Shown piece by piece: positions 1-8,187 of a stretch of 42,312 nucleotides of DNA; positions within the stretch are counted from its first letter, which is position 1, and every line of letters starts with the position of its first letter. The stretch lies in the NCBI GenBank assembly GCA_030526405.1, contig JAUNCZ010000028.1, forward strand, positions 1 through 42,312, in the 5' to 3' direction. Source of the stretch: Lachnospiraceae bacterium. GTDB taxonomy: Bacteria > Bacillota > Clostridia > Lachnospirales > Lachnospiraceae. A model generated the notes under the pieces. That model was not told the DNA's origin, did no database searches, and was given only the letters and a program-made list of their open reading frames with translations. The translations under genes were made by a program, and so were the position numbers.

Positions 1-60
1 TGAATGTTAGTATAATCTTTGTTGTATATATTTTTCATTGGTAGTTAAATTATACTACTT

Positions 61-90
61 AAGCCAGGTTCTTCGGAATCTGGCTTTTGT
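61..90 (+). terminator. Rho-independent terminator with UUCG tetraloop
   Basis: An 11-bp stem (61-71 with 76-86, one G-U pair) is capped by a TTCG tetraloop and followed by TTTTGTTGT. The U-rich side is on plus, so it would end a transcript entering from left of the window. Bases 1-60 are A/T-rich with no supportable gene and are probably the 3' untranslated part of that transcript. Confidence 0.8.
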
Positions 91-142
91 TGTATCAAAA
101 AGTAAATACTGCCAACAAAATATCCCGGCATCGGGTGTGGCG

Positions 143-192
143 AATACTATGAGAAACACGCTTTACGAGTTTCTCAAGTTATCGCGGCAGTC
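143..192 (+). repeat. Dispersed 50-bp repeat, copy A
   Basis: This 50-base stretch matches 29504-29553 in the same orientation with 6 substitutions (88% identity). Its core is a hairpin, GAGAAAC...GTTTCTC, followed by AAGTTATC and CGGCAGTC. No reading frame covers both copies. It is an intergenic repeat of unknown origin. Confidence 0.75.
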
Positions 193-223
193 GCCAAGGT
201 CCCGTGCAAGCACGGACTTTGGC
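193..223. repeat. Hairpin next to repeat copy A
   Basis: GCCAAGGTCCCGTG at 193-206 pairs with CACGGACTTTGGC at 211-223, with one mismatch and one bulged base, across a short loop. There is no U-tract on either side, so it is not an obvious terminator. It sits directly against the dispersed repeat. Confidence 0.5.
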
Positions 224-289
224 TCGTTGCTCGCGTAAATCGAAAGAGGTGTGAATGTAGAAAAACAGGGATGCCTTCAAACAATGGAT

Positions 290-479
290 TATGTCAGGGT
301 GGATGACTATGAAAGCAAGACGATTGCGAGGCTTGCGTCGGGAGGGAACGCGCTAGCTTGCGTCCGGAGTGCACTGTCTGAGCCCCTAAAGGGCGAGTTT
401 TGCACGCAGGACGCATTATAGGCGCGCGGACCGAGCAGCAAATGAGCATGTCTTGCGTCTGGTCATCCACCCTGACATA
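290..479. repeat. 190-bp palindromic element with 18-bp perfect terminal inverted repeats (MITE-like)
   Basis: The ends, TATGTCAGGGTGGATGAC at 290-307 and its exact reverse complement at 462-479, form perfect 18-bp inverted repeats. The interior is also largely self-complementary. For example GCAAGAC near 314-321 faces GTCTTGC near 450-456, and the GCGTCC/GTGCA arms near 360-375 face TGCAC/GGACGC near 395-412. The whole element can therefore fold into one long hairpin around the CCCCTAAAGGGC centre. Both ends carry TA, as expected for IS630/mariner-type target duplication, but no transposase is present. A miniature non-autonomous element or a genus-specific palindromic repeat are both possible. 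The short reading frames across it are by-products of the palindrome. Confidence 0.7.
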
Positions 480-480
480 C

Positions 481-525
481 AAAAAAAAGAGAGGCATCCA
501 TTGTTAAATACAATAGACACCTCTC
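481..525 (-). terminator. Rho-independent terminator of the acyl-CoA synthetase gene
   Basis: On minus, GAGAGG (520-525) pairs with CCTCTC (489-494) and ATTGT with ACAAT inside, followed by eight T residues (481-488 as A on plus). It lies 52 bases after the stop of the 577-2211 gene. Its loop side overlaps an ACAATGGAT copy that also flanks the palindromic element at 281-289. Confidence 0.8.
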
Positions 526-576
526 GATTTGGGAAGGGGCTTAGTGCGACAGCCCCTTGTTCTGTATATTCCTTTA

Positions 577-2211
577 TCAGCCCTCATTCTGAGCGGCAAC
601 CAGCTTATCTGCACCGTATTTTTTGCGCAGCGCCGGTTTCTCGATCTTTCCTGTGGCGTTTCTCGGCACATCAGCAAAGATGATCTTCTTGGGACGTTTG
701 TATCTTGGCAGTTCCTTACAGAAGTTGTTGATCTCCTCCTCTGTACACTCCATGCCCTCTTTAATGGCGATGATGGCACCTGTGATCTCTCCCAGTCTCT
801 CATCCGGCAGACCAATACAGGCAACATCCAGCACCTTTGGATGATTGCTGAGGAAGTTCTCAATCTGTACAGGATAGATATTCTCTCCTCCTGAGATGAT
901 AACGTCCTTCTTACGATCTACCAGGAAGTAGAAGCCGTCCTCATCCTGCATGGCCATGTCACCGGTACGAAGCCAGCCGTTTACCAGTGTCTCTGCAGTT
1001 GCTGCAGGATCGTTGTAGTAGCAGGTCATCACACCCGGGCCCTTTACATACAGCTCGCCCACTTCGCCCTGCTGTACCTCTTTGCCCATGTCATTGACAA
1101 TCTTGCATTTCCATCTGTAGCCCGGAACGCCGATGGCACCAACCTTGTGGATGTTCTCCACGCCCAGATGCACACAGCCTGGTCCTGTGGACTCAGACAG
1201 GCCGTAGTTTGTATCATAGAGATGATGTGGGAAGTATTCCTTCCATCGTTTGATCAGTGATTTGGGAACAGGCTGTGCTCCGATGTGCATCAGTCTCCAC
1301 TGATCCAGCTCATAATCCTCCAGCTTCACATCCCCGCGATCCAGGGCTGCCAGAATCTCCTGTGCCCATGGCACCAGAAGCCATACGATGGTGCAGTGCT
1401 CCTTGGAAACAGCATCCAGAATAATCTCCGGTGTAGTTCCTGTCAGCAACACAGCCTTGCTTCCTGCACAGAGGCTTCCCATCCAGTGGAATTTCGCACC
1501 TGTATGGTACAGAGGCGGAATACATAAGAAGCAGTCATCTCTGCCGGTAAGGTGATGCTTCTGTTCCATCTGGGCAGCCTGCATCAGACTCTCATGGTTG
1601 TGAAGAATAGCCTTTGGAAATCCTGTTGTTCCTGAAGAATAGTAGATGGCAGCATCGTCATCATCCTCCAGACGGATCAGCGGCGGCTGGCTGGAGCAGT
1701 CTGCCACCATCTCACGGTAGCTCTCTGCGAAGGTAGGACAGCCATCTCCCACATAGATCATAAGGCGGCCCTTGCAGAGATCCTCTGCAATGCTCTCCAG
1801 ACGTCCGATGAACTGTGGACCGAAGAACAGCACCTGCACCTCTGCCAGATCTGCACAGTATTTGATCTCCTTTGCATCAAAACGGAAGTTAAAAGGAACA
1901 GCAATGGCTCCTGTCTTCAGAATTCCGAAATAGATTGGCAGCCACTCCAGACAGTTGAACATCAGAATGGCAACACGGTCTCCCTTCTGCACTCCCCTGC
2001 TCAGCAGCATATTTGCAACACGGTTTGCCTTCTCATCGAAGACACTCCAGGTAATCTCTCTTCTGTATGGATGATTATCCACCTGCTGTACCAGGTCAAA
2101 CTCCTTCCAGGTGGTCTTTCTGTTATCCTGAACGGATGGATTCAGCTCCACAAGAGCCACCTCGTCTCCGTACAGCTTATGATTTCGCTCAAGTAAATCT
2201 GTAACAGGCAT
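577..2211 (-). CDS. Acyl-/aryl-CoA synthetase, AMP-forming (class I adenylate-forming enzyme)
   Basis: This 544-residue protein should activate a carboxylic acid with ATP to an acyl-adenylate and pass it to CoA in the cytoplasm. The family signatures are all present: the phosphate loop YYSSGTTGFPK (190-200), the YGLSEST core motif (336-342), GWLRTGD (412-418) with the hinge RK at 433-434, and the C-terminal adenylation lysine in NATGKIEK (about 522). Length is normal for the long-chain-fatty-acid/coumarate/crotonobetaine ligase group. The substrate cannot be read from sequence. An aryl or branched acid is inferred only because the adjacent operon makes aryl-acetyl-CoA. The start has AAAGGA upstream. 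The gene has its own promoter (2297-2325) and terminator (481-525), so it is monocistronic. Confidence 0.85.
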   Translation of the reverse strand: MPVTDLLERNHKLYGDEVALVELNPSVQDNRKTTWKEFDLVQQVDNHPYRREITWSVFDEKANRVANMLLSRGVQKGDRVAILMFNCLEWLPIYFGILKTGAIAVPFNFRFDAKEIKYCADLAEVQVLFFGPQFIGRLESIAEDLCKGRLMIYVGDGCPTFAESYREMVADCSSQPPLIRLEDDDDAAIYYSSGTTGFPKAILHNHESLMQAAQMEQKHHLTGRDDCFLCIPPLYHTGAKFHWMGSLCAGSKAVLLTGTTPEIILDAVSKEHCTIVWLLVPWAQEILAALDRGDVKLEDYELDQWRLMHIGAQPVPKSLIKRWKEYFPHHLYDTNYGLSESTGPGCVHLGVENIHKVGAIGVPGYRWKCKIVNDMGKEVQQGEVGELYVKGPGVMTCYYNDPAATAETLVNGWLRTGDMAMQDEDGFYFLVDRKKDVIISGGENIYPVQIENFLSNHPKVLDVACIGLPDERLGEITGAIIAIKEGMECTEEEINNFCKELPRYKRPKKIIFADVPRNATGKIEKPALRKKYGADKLVAAQNEG

Positions 2212-2296
2212 GTTTCATTGTTCCTTTCTCTTTTCCTATTTCCTATTCTGTCCGCTTCTCTTTCACGCTTTTCAGCGTTCAAGTGACAATAGCATA

Positions 2297-2325
2297 ACCA
2301 TAGCACAGCAATGGTAAAAAGTCAA
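2297..2325 (-). promoter_or_regulatory. Sigma-A-type promoter for the acyl-CoA synthetase
   Basis: On minus a TTGACT -35 box (2320-2325) and a TATGGT -10 box (2297-2302) are separated by exactly 17 bases. Transcription would start near 2290 and give an untranslated leader of about 80 bases that contains a small ACGCT/AGCGT hairpin. Confidence 0.55.
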
Positions 2326-2327
2326 AT

Positions 2328-2374
2328 TGAGCAGAAAAAGAGAGAAGGGGATTCCGAAAAGGAACACCCCTCCT
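2328..2374 (-). terminator. Rho-independent terminator of the YerC-like gene
   Basis: On minus, AGGAGGGG-GTTCC (2361-2374) pairs with GGAAT-CCCCTTCT (2343-2355) and is followed by CTCTTTTTC. It closes the transcript of the small gene ending at 2418. The -35 box of the next gene begins immediately after it. Confidence 0.7.
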
Positions 2375-2417
2375 TTCGCCGCCTCTTCTCACAGATTCTG
2401 TGCCGGAACAGCCTCTC

Positions 2418-2711
2418 TTATTCTTTTTCTTTCATCCTGTTTAATACAGAAGTAAGACAACCCGTTCCATAGTTCAGCATGCGGTTTACGCGGCTGATGG
2501 TAGCTGTACTGGCATTGGTCTTCTCCATAATTTCTGTATAAACCTTCTTCTCATTGAGCATCTTGGCCACTTCAAAGCGCTGCTCCATAGACTGAAGTTC
2601 CGTCATAGCACAGATATCTTCAAAGAAATCCATGCACTCCTGAATATCCTTTAATTCCAGGATTGCCTGATACATATCAGGCTTGCGTTCTTTCATAACA
2701 TTTCTTGCCAT
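2418..2711 (-). CDS. YerC/YecD family TrpR-like DNA-binding protein
   Basis: The 97-residue protein has the all-helical TrpR-like fold seen in Firmicute YerC/YecD proteins. The central part contains the typical MTELQSMEQRFEVAKML stretch (about 37-53). It is followed by a helix-turn-helix around 58-80 (TNASTATISRVNRML). Family members are small DNA-binding proteins whose ligand and targets are mostly unknown; relation to the tryptophan repressor is only structural. It has a GAGAGGA ribosome site seven bases before ATG. It stands directly downstream of an aromatic 2-oxo-acid oxidation operon, so control of that operon by an aromatic ligand is a reasonable but untested guess. Confidence 0.85.
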   Translation of the reverse strand: MARNVMKERKPDMYQAILELKDIQECMDFFEDICAMTELQSMEQRFEVAKMLNEKKVYTEIMEKTNASTATISRVNRMLNYGTGCLTSVLNRMKEKE

Positions 2712-2737
2712 TGTCCGTTTCCTCTCACTTTATTCAT

Positions 2738-2803
2738 CACAGTATTCACGGCAAGTAAAACGGCCTTGGTAATCCGCTTTACCAGTGATTCACCTACTGC
2801 GTG
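2738..2803. repeat. Imperfect 66-bp palindrome
   Basis: The outer arms CACAGTA-TTCAC and GTGA-TTCACCTACTGCGTG and the inner arms GTAAAACGG and CCGCTTTAC form a long imperfect hairpin between the double-ACT gene and the YerC-like gene. There is no clear U-tract. It could be an mRNA hairpin inside the operon or another member of the palindromes common in this window. Confidence 0.45.
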
Positions 2804-2853
2804 TATGTTGCAAAAGAACCGGCACCATGCACTCCTGTCAGTTTCTGTACTGA

Positions 2854-3270
2854 TCAGAGTCTCTCCGGAACCAGAAGCTTGATTCCCTTGGATAACAGAA
2901 TCTTTTCACACAGAGTGTTATCGTCTACACGGAGGATTGCATAGGCTTCATTCTTTCCTGCAAATCCATACATATACTTGATGGCAATTCCGGCATCTGC
3001 CAGTGCAGCAAACATCTCACCTGCCGCTCCCGGTTTATCAGCCATTACACAGCCTACTACATCTGTCATGTTTACAACAAAGCCGTTGTCCTTCAGAGCA
3101 GTAACTGCTGCGTAAGTATCATTTACAATAATGCGGAGAATACCAAAATCTCTTGTATCAGCAATGGACATAGCTCTCAGATCTACACCCGCCTCAGCAA
3201 GTACCTCTGTACATTTCACCAGAGATCCTGTTTTATTCTCAACAAAAACTGAAATCTGTTTCACTGCCAT
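2854..3270 (-). CDS. Double ACT-domain protein
   Basis: The 138 residues are two tandem ACT domains (about 1-70 and 71-138) with no catalytic domain. The first starts MAVKQISVFVENKTGSLVK, the usual beta-strand and turn where ACT domains bind small ligands. ACT domains bind amino acids and act as allosteric sensors. Stand-alone double-ACT proteins next to iorAB-paaK genes are frequent in clostridia and archaea, where they are annotated as amino-acid-binding proteins. Here it lies directly behind the PaaK-type ligase in the same direction, with GGAGGG eight bases before ATG. A role in sensing the aromatic amino acid, or in modulating IorAB or the ligase, is inferred from position only. Confidence 0.88.
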   Translation of the reverse strand: MAVKQISVFVENKTGSLVKCTEVLAEAGVDLRAMSIADTRDFGILRIIVNDTYAAVTALKDNGFVVNMTDVVGCVMADKPGAAGEMFAALADAGIAIKYMYGFAGKNEAYAILRVDDNTLCEKILLSKGIKLLVPERL

Positions 3271-3293
3271 AATAAAAACCCTCCTATTTCCGT

Positions 3294-3323
3294 ATCCCGG
3301 CAGTCCCCAATAACTGCCGGGAT
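3294..3323. other. Intercistronic hairpin between the PaaK-type ligase and the ACT gene
   Basis: ATCCCGGCAGT (3294-3304) and its exact complement (3313-3323) form an 11-bp stem with an 8-base loop. No U-run follows, so it more likely sets mRNA stability or processing than termination. Its left arm shares the 13 bases TATCCCGGCAGTC with dispersed repeat copy B (29541-29553). Confidence 0.6.
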
Positions 3324-3365
3324 CCTTATCTGTTAATGCTGTTGTTTCACACAGCCCTGCTTCAA

Positions 3366-4676
3366 TCAGGCTTTTTTGTAAAGGTTACGTCTGTCGATTA
3401 CACGCACTGCTTTTCCTTCGCTTCGAACGATGGATTTTGGCTCTACGATACGAACCTTAGCATAGATTCCCAGCATGGATTTCAGTCCTGCCACTACCTC
3501 TTTCTCCTTAGCAGACAGATCTGTTACAGAGTCAGAGAACAGCTCAGGTGTCATCTCCACCAGAACCTCGATGGTATCGCTGTATTTCTCACGGTCAACG
3601 ATAATCTGGTAGTTGGAGGTAAGACCCTGCTGCAGCAGCACCTGCTCGATCTGGGATGGGAATACGTTAACACCCTTAACGATCAGCATGTCATCACTGC
3701 GTCCCATTGGTTTGGACATTCTCACGTGAGTACGTCCGCAGGAACAAGGTTTACGGGAAAGAACACAGATATCCTTTGTTCTGTAACGAAGAAGAGGGAA
3801 TGCCTCTTTGTCGATACTTGTGAATACAAGTTCTCCAACCTCGCCATCAGGAAGAACCTCACCGGTCTTAGGATCGATGATCTCTGCGATGAAATGATCC
3901 TCGTTGATATGCATTCCTGCCTGCTCCTCACACTCGAAGGAAACACCAGGTCCGGAGATCTCTGTCAGACCATAGATATCGTAAGCCTTGATGCCCAGTC
4001 TCTTCTCGATATCCTGACGCATCTCCTCTGTCCATGCCTCTGCACCGAAGATTCCTGCTTTCAGCTTGATCTGATCGCGAACGCCTCTCTCCTCGATGGA
4101 CTCCGCCAGGTAAGCAGCGTAGGATGGTGTACAGCAGAGGATGGTAGCCTCCAGATCCACCATAAACTGGATCTGACGATCTGTATTTCCGGAGGACATT
4201 GGCAGAGTCAGACAGCCAACCTTATGAGATCCGCCGTTGAGACCAGGACCGCCTGTAAACAGACCGTATCCGTAGCATACCTGAACAACGTCTTTTTTAG
4301 TTCCGCCTGTGGCCATAATGGCACGGGCACAGCACTCCTCCCACATGTCGATATCATTCTGTGTGTAGAAGGCAACCACACGACGTCCTGTGGTACCGGA
4401 GGTGGACTGGATACGAACACAGTTCTCCAGAGGCTCAGCCATCAGTCCGTATGGATAGGCATCTCTTAAGTCGTCCTTGGTGATGAATGGCAGCTTGTGA
4501 AGATCGTCGATGGATTTGATATCCTCCGGTTTTACTCCCACTGCATCCATTTTGTTGCGGTAGTACTCAACATTCTCGTACACCTTTTTTACTGTTTTCA
4601 CCAGCTTCTCGTTCTGGATCGCTACGATGGTCTCACGTGAGGCGCACTCAAGCTCTTTCTGATAATAATTTCCCAT
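3366..4676 (-). CDS. Phenylacetate-CoA ligase family protein (PaaK-type)
   Basis: The 436-residue adenylate-forming enzyme has the PaaK layout: ATP loop STSGTTGRRV (91-100), YGLTEISGPG (235-244), RYRTKD (297-302), the hinge segment GRSDDMLIVKGVNVFPSQIE (325-344) and a catalytic lysine in GKAVRV (about 422). CSCGR (311-315) is a usual PaaK motif. PaaK enzymes convert phenylacetate or other arylacetates, ATP and CoA to aryl-acetyl-CoA. Beside iorAB the reaction may run in the direction that recovers ATP, or the enzyme may recapture free acids; the sequence does not decide. It lies 76 bases after iorB in the same direction, with AAAGGA before ATG. Confidence 0.92.
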   Translation of the reverse strand: MGNYYQKELECASRETIVAIQNEKLVKTVKKVYENVEYYRNKMDAVGVKPEDIKSIDDLHKLPFITKDDLRDAYPYGLMAEPLENCVRIQSTSGTTGRRVVAFYTQNDIDMWEECCARAIMATGGTKKDVVQVCYGYGLFTGGPGLNGGSHKVGCLTLPMSSGNTDRQIQFMVDLEATILCCTPSYAAYLAESIEERGVRDQIKLKAGIFGAEAWTEEMRQDIEKRLGIKAYDIYGLTEISGPGVSFECEEQAGMHINEDHFIAEIIDPKTGEVLPDGEVGELVFTSIDKEAFPLLRYRTKDICVLSRKPCSCGRTHVRMSKPMGRSDDMLIVKGVNVFPSQIEQVLLQQGLTSNYQIIVDREKYSDTIEVLVEMTPELFSDSVTDLSAKEKEVVAGLKSMLGIYAKVRIVEPKSIVRSEGKAVRVIDRRNLYKKA

Positions 4677-4752
4677 TTTTGCAAGTTCCTTTCCCTTTTT
4701 CTTTTATTCTTTTATCCTTTTACAGCTTATCCCCTGCGTTGACGGAAAGCTG

Positions 4753-5331
4753 TTATTCACCCCAGTGGAATCCCAGGTCAAATGCCTTCTTGTTCATCTC
4801 AATGAAGGCTGGTTTTACAACCTGCTCAATGGCAGTCATCCATTTCTCCTCAGAGATTCCGAAATATTTAGCCAGACGGCCCATCAATACCAGGTTGGTT
4901 GCCTTGGCAGATCCAGCCTCCACAGCCAGTGCCAGAGCGTCAATGGCATCCACATCCGCACCGTTTTTCTTCACCTCTTCCAGAATATCATGAGGATACT
5001 CTGCTGCACCGGTGATTACAGGCATTGGATCGATCTCCTGGGTATTTACGATGATCTTTCCGCCTTTTTTCAGGCAGTCCACATATCTTGCTCCCTCCAG
5101 CTTCTCGAAGGAAACAATGAAATCAGCCTCGCCCTTGGAGATAACAGGAGAATATACCTTCTCGCCGTATCTTACATAAGTTACAACAGAACCACCTCTC
5201 TGGCTCATTCCGTGTACCTCAGAAACCTTTACATCATAGCCCTCGTTCATCAGAAGACGGCCAAGCAGTTTGCTGGCAAGCAGAGAACCCTGTCCACCAA
5301 CACCAACGATCATAATACTTGTTGTGTTCAT
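4753..5331 (-). CDS. iorB: Indolepyruvate:ferredoxin oxidoreductase, beta subunit
   Basis: The 192-residue protein is the gamma-type catalytic domain of 2-oxoacid:ferredoxin oxidoreductases. It opens with the family signature VGVGGQGSLLASKLLG (10-25) and continues with SEVHGMSQRGGSVVTYVRYG. With IorA it oxidatively decarboxylates aryl-pyruvates (from Trp, Phe, Tyr) to aryl-acetyl-CoA, passing electrons to ferredoxin. Its ATG follows the iorA stop codon with no spacing, so the two subunits are translationally coupled and made together. Confidence 0.95.
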   Translation of the reverse strand: MNTTSIMIVGVGGQGSLLASKLLGRLLMNEGYDVKVSEVHGMSQRGGSVVTYVRYGEKVYSPVISKGEADFIVSFEKLEGARYVDCLKKGGKIIVNTQEIDPMPVITGAAEYPHDILEEVKKNGADVDAIDALALAVEAGSAKATNLVLMGRLAKYFGISEEKWMTAIEQVVKPAFIEMNKKAFDLGFHWGE

Positions 5332-7068
5332 TTATCTCTCCTCGCTTTCTAATGCTTCAAATTTGCACAGCTGTTTACATACATCGCAGCCTACGCACTG
5401 AGTAGGATCAATCTGTGCCTTTTTATCTTTAACAGAAATTGCAGGACATCCAAGAGTCATACATTTCTTACAACCCACACATTTATCTCTGTTTACAGAA
5501 ACAGGGCTCTGTGGTTTCACATATTTCAGCAGCATACATGGACGTCTGGAGATGATTACAGATGGCTCATCTGCTGCAAGCTCCTCCTTCAGTACCCTGT
5601 CACACTGGTCCAGATCATATGGATCCACAACAGTTACACGGTTGATGCCGATGGCATGGCAGAGAGCCTCAAGATTAACAGCTGCTGCCGGATCACCCTT
5701 GATGTTGTAGCCGGTGGTAGGATTCTGCTGATGACCTGTCATACCTGTGATGGAGTTGTCCAGGATGCATACAGTGGAAGCAGAATTGTTGTAAGCAATA
5801 TTTACAAGTCCTGTCATACCGGAATGCATGAAGGTGGAATCACCGATCACTGCCACAGTGTGGGAAGCACTCTCTCCCTCAGAGGCCTTGTTGAAGCCGT
5901 GGATTCCGGAGATGGAACCACCCATACAGAGGGTAGAATCCATTGCATTCAGAGGTGCAGCGGATCCCAGAGTATAGCAGCCGATATCACCGATTACAGT
6001 GCATTTATTCTTTTTCAGAGTATAGTACATACCGCGGTGAGGACATCCTGCACACATAACAGGAGGACGTACCGGAACAGCAGTATCAAGAGCAACGCTC
6101 TCTTTTGCAGGCACACCCATTACAGAGGCAATGTAAGCCTGGGAGAACTCTCCGATGTTGGTAAAGAGGTTCTTTCCCTCCACCTGTACACCGATGGTCT
6201 TACAGTGGTTCTCGATCACAGGATCCAGCTCCTCAATAACAACCACGCGTTTTACCTTTGCGGCAAATGCCTTGATACGCTCAACAGGCAGCGGATTCAC
6301 CAGTCCCAGCTTCAGAACGCTGACACTGTCACCGAATACCTCTTTTACATACTGATAACAGGTTCCGGAGCAGATGATTCCAAGATCCTCGGAAGCAAAC
6401 TCTTCTCTGTTCAGATCAGTGGTCTCAGCAAAGGCTGTAAGCTTTGCAGTTCTCTCCTCAACAACTGGATGACGGCGTTTTGCATTAGCCGGAACCATGA
6501 TATATTTCTGTGGATTTTTCTCGTAAGGAATCAGCGGACGCTCCACTCTCTCACCCAGCTCCACAAGACTCTGGGAATGGGCGATTCTTGTGCACATACG
6601 CATGATAAATGGTGCATCAAACTCCTCAGAAAGGTCAAATGCTCTCTTTGCAAAATCCAGTGCCTCCTGGGAATCTGCAGGCTCCAGCATAGGTACCTTT
6701 GCAGCGATGGCATGGTGACGGGAATCCTGCTCATTCTGGGAAGAATGCATTCCCGGATCGTCTGCAACTGCGATTACGATACCGCCTGTAACACCTGTGT
6801 AGGACATGGTGTACAGCGGATCTGCTGCCACGTTTAAACCTACATGCTTCATTCCGCAGAATGCTCTTGCGCCCTGAAGAGATGCGCCGAAGGCCACCTC
6901 CATGGCAACCTTCTCATTCGGTGCCCACTCACAATACATTTCATCGTACTCAGCAGCGCACTCAGTGATCTCTGTGGAAGGGGTTCCCGGGTAGCTGGAT
7001 ACTACGCGACAGCCAGCCTCATACAGACCTCTGGCGAAAGCTGCATTTCCAATCATCAGTTCTTTCAC
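5332..7068 (-). CDS. iorA: Indolepyruvate:ferredoxin oxidoreductase, alpha subunit
   Basis: The 578-residue protein has the complete IorA plan. The N-terminal pyrimidine-binding domain holds SSYPGTPSTEI (24-34). CAGCPHRG (339-346) precedes the thiamine-diphosphate-binding domain with IGDSTFMHSG...N (408-429). A C-terminal 2[4Fe-4S] ferredoxin domain has cysteines at about 530, 533, 536, 541 and 558, 561, 564, 568. It decarboxylates aryl-pyruvates with IorB. The start is GTG at 7068, eight bases after TAGGAGGA; the next ATG four codons on has worse spacing. It is the first gene of an operon iorA-iorB-PaaK ligase-ACT, probably continuing to the YerC-like gene. Confidence 0.96.
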   Translation of the reverse strand: MKELMIGNAAFARGLYEAGCRVVSSYPGTPSTEITECAAEYDEMYCEWAPNEKVAMEVAFGASLQGARAFCGMKHVGLNVAADPLYTMSYTGVTGGIVIAVADDPGMHSSQNEQDSRHHAIAAKVPMLEPADSQEALDFAKRAFDLSEEFDAPFIMRMCTRIAHSQSLVELGERVERPLIPYEKNPQKYIMVPANAKRRHPVVEERTAKLTAFAETTDLNREEFASEDLGIICSGTCYQYVKEVFGDSVSVLKLGLVNPLPVERIKAFAAKVKRVVVIEELDPVIENHCKTIGVQVEGKNLFTNIGEFSQAYIASVMGVPAKESVALDTAVPVRPPVMCAGCPHRGMYYTLKKNKCTVIGDIGCYTLGSAAPLNAMDSTLCMGGSISGIHGFNKASEGESASHTVAVIGDSTFMHSGMTGLVNIAYNNSASTVCILDNSITGMTGHQQNPTTGYNIKGDPAAAVNLEALCHAIGINRVTVVDPYDLDQCDRVLKEELAADEPSVIISRRPCMLLKYVKPQSPVSVNRDKCVGCKKCMTLGCPAISVKDKKAQIDPTQCVGCDVCKQLCKFEALESEER

Positions 7069-7160
7069 GATCAGTTCCTCCTATTTTTAAAATGACTTTA
7101 TCACTCTTTTGAATTGTGAAAATACTATTTATTTTCTCAACGATAACCCGTCAGGCAACA

Positions 7161-7189
7161 TTGAAAAAATCACAAAAATGTTGTATATC
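7161..7189 (+). promoter_or_regulatory. Promoter candidate for the amidohydrolase gene
   Basis: TTGAAA (7161-7166) and TATATC (7184-7189) are 17 bases apart, 33 bases upstream of the plus-strand start at 7222. The same 153-base divergent region must also hold the iorA promoter on minus, but I could not find a convincing pair of boxes for it. Confidence 0.45.
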
Positions 7190-7221
7190 ATGTATGAAAG
7201 AAAACCACGGAGGACAAGTCC

Positions 7222-8040
7222 ATGATCATCGATCTTCATACACATATCTTCCCGGACAAGGTGGCAGCTGCAGCTATTCCTGAGCTGGAATCCCATCTTC
7301 CCGGAAACCAGAAAGCATGCTCTGACGGCACCCTTGCAGGTCTTCTGCACACTGCAGAAGAGGGAGGAGTAACCTGGAGCGTTCTGCTTCCCGTTGTAAC
7401 CGCACCCAGACAGTTTGAATCCATCAATCGCTTCGCCCTGCAGTCAGCAGAGACCAAAGGCATCATTGCCTTCGGCGGCATCCATCCTGACAACGACCGG
7501 ATCCAGGAGCGTCTTCAATGGCTGAAGGAGCAGGGGGCCAGAGGCGTCAAGCTGCATCCCGATTATCAGCACTGCTACATCAACGATCCCCGCTACATCC
7601 GTATCATCAGAACCTGCGTGGAGCTGGATCTGATGGTCTCCATCCATGCCGGAGTGGATATCGGTTATCCGGATCCCGTTCACTGTCCTCCGGATCTGGC
7701 AGCAGAGATGCTGGATCAGGTCTATGAGGGCCGGGAGCCGGAAAAAGCCCACATCATTCTGGCACATCTTGGCGGCCATGACATGTACAGTGATGTGGAA
7801 AAATATCTCGCCGGAAGAAATATCTATTTTGACACTGCATACTCCATTGACCAGCTCCCTGTGGAGGATCTGATGCGTCTGATCAGAAAGCATGGTACAG
7901 ACCGTATCCTGTTCGGTACCGATTCTCCCTGGACAAAACAGAAGCAACAGGCAGAGTATCTTCGCTCCCTTCCTCTCACCGAGGAGGAAAAAGAACAGAT
8001 TCTCTGGAAAAATGCCGCAGAATTTCTTCAGATATACTAG
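7222..8040 (+). CDS. Amidohydrolase-family (PF04909-type) TIM-barrel metal hydrolase/decarboxylase
   Basis: The 272-residue protein begins MIIDLHTHIF, giving the metal-binding HxH (6 and 8). It then shows GVKLHPDYQ, SIHAGVDIG and AHLGGHD, which supply further histidines, and FGTDSPW near the C terminus, which supplies the catalytic aspartate. This pattern belongs to the ACMSD/amidohydrolase-2 group, whose members hydrolyse or decarboxylate small ring acids without redox cofactors. The substrate is unknown. It is the only plus-strand gene in this block and is divergent from iorA, so it may act on a product of the same pathway, but this is context only. GGAGG lies eight bases before ATG. Confidence 0.85.
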   Translation: MIIDLHTHIFPDKVAAAAIPELESHLPGNQKACSDGTLAGLLHTAEEGGVTWSVLLPVVTAPRQFESINRFALQSAETKGIIAFGGIHPDNDRIQERLQWLKEQGARGVKLHPDYQHCYINDPRYIRIIRTCVELDLMVSIHAGVDIGYPDPVHCPPDLAAEMLDQVYEGREPEKAHIILAHLGGHDMYSDVEKYLAGRNIYFDTAYSIDQLPVEDLMRLIRKHGTDRILFGTDSPWTKQKQQAEYLRSLPLTEEEKEQILWKNAAEFLQIY

Positions 8041-8133
8041 ATATTTTAACAAATATGACAATATACCACAAGGATTAATTCTCTGAAGCACAAAAGTGTT
8101 ATGTACTGCAGTGTAAAAGCGCCCAGATAAAGC

Positions 8134-8182
8134 AAAAGCACGCCATGGTCTGCAACGCAGCTCATGGCGTGCTTTTCTTTTT
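8134..8182. terminator. Bidirectional terminator between convergent genes
   Basis: AAAAGCACGCCATG (8134-8147) and its exact complement (8163-8176) form a 14-bp stem with a 15-base loop. The A-run before and the T-run after (TTTTCTTTTTC) let it stop both the amidohydrolase transcript on plus and the aminotransferase transcript on minus. Confidence 0.85.
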
Positions 8183-8187
8183 CTGCC

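Noticed and set aside
294-497. 67-codon frame on minus inside the palindromic element
   Set aside because: It arises from the inverted repeat, lacks a ribosome site, and its start lies in the terminator arm.
3336-4469. 377-codon open frame on plus opposite the PaaK-type ligase, and similar long antisense frames over iorA (5656-6837) and mtlA (31415-32977)
   Set aside because: All mirror genes with strong family signatures on minus. Their composition is Cys/Ser/His-rich antisense coding with no domains.
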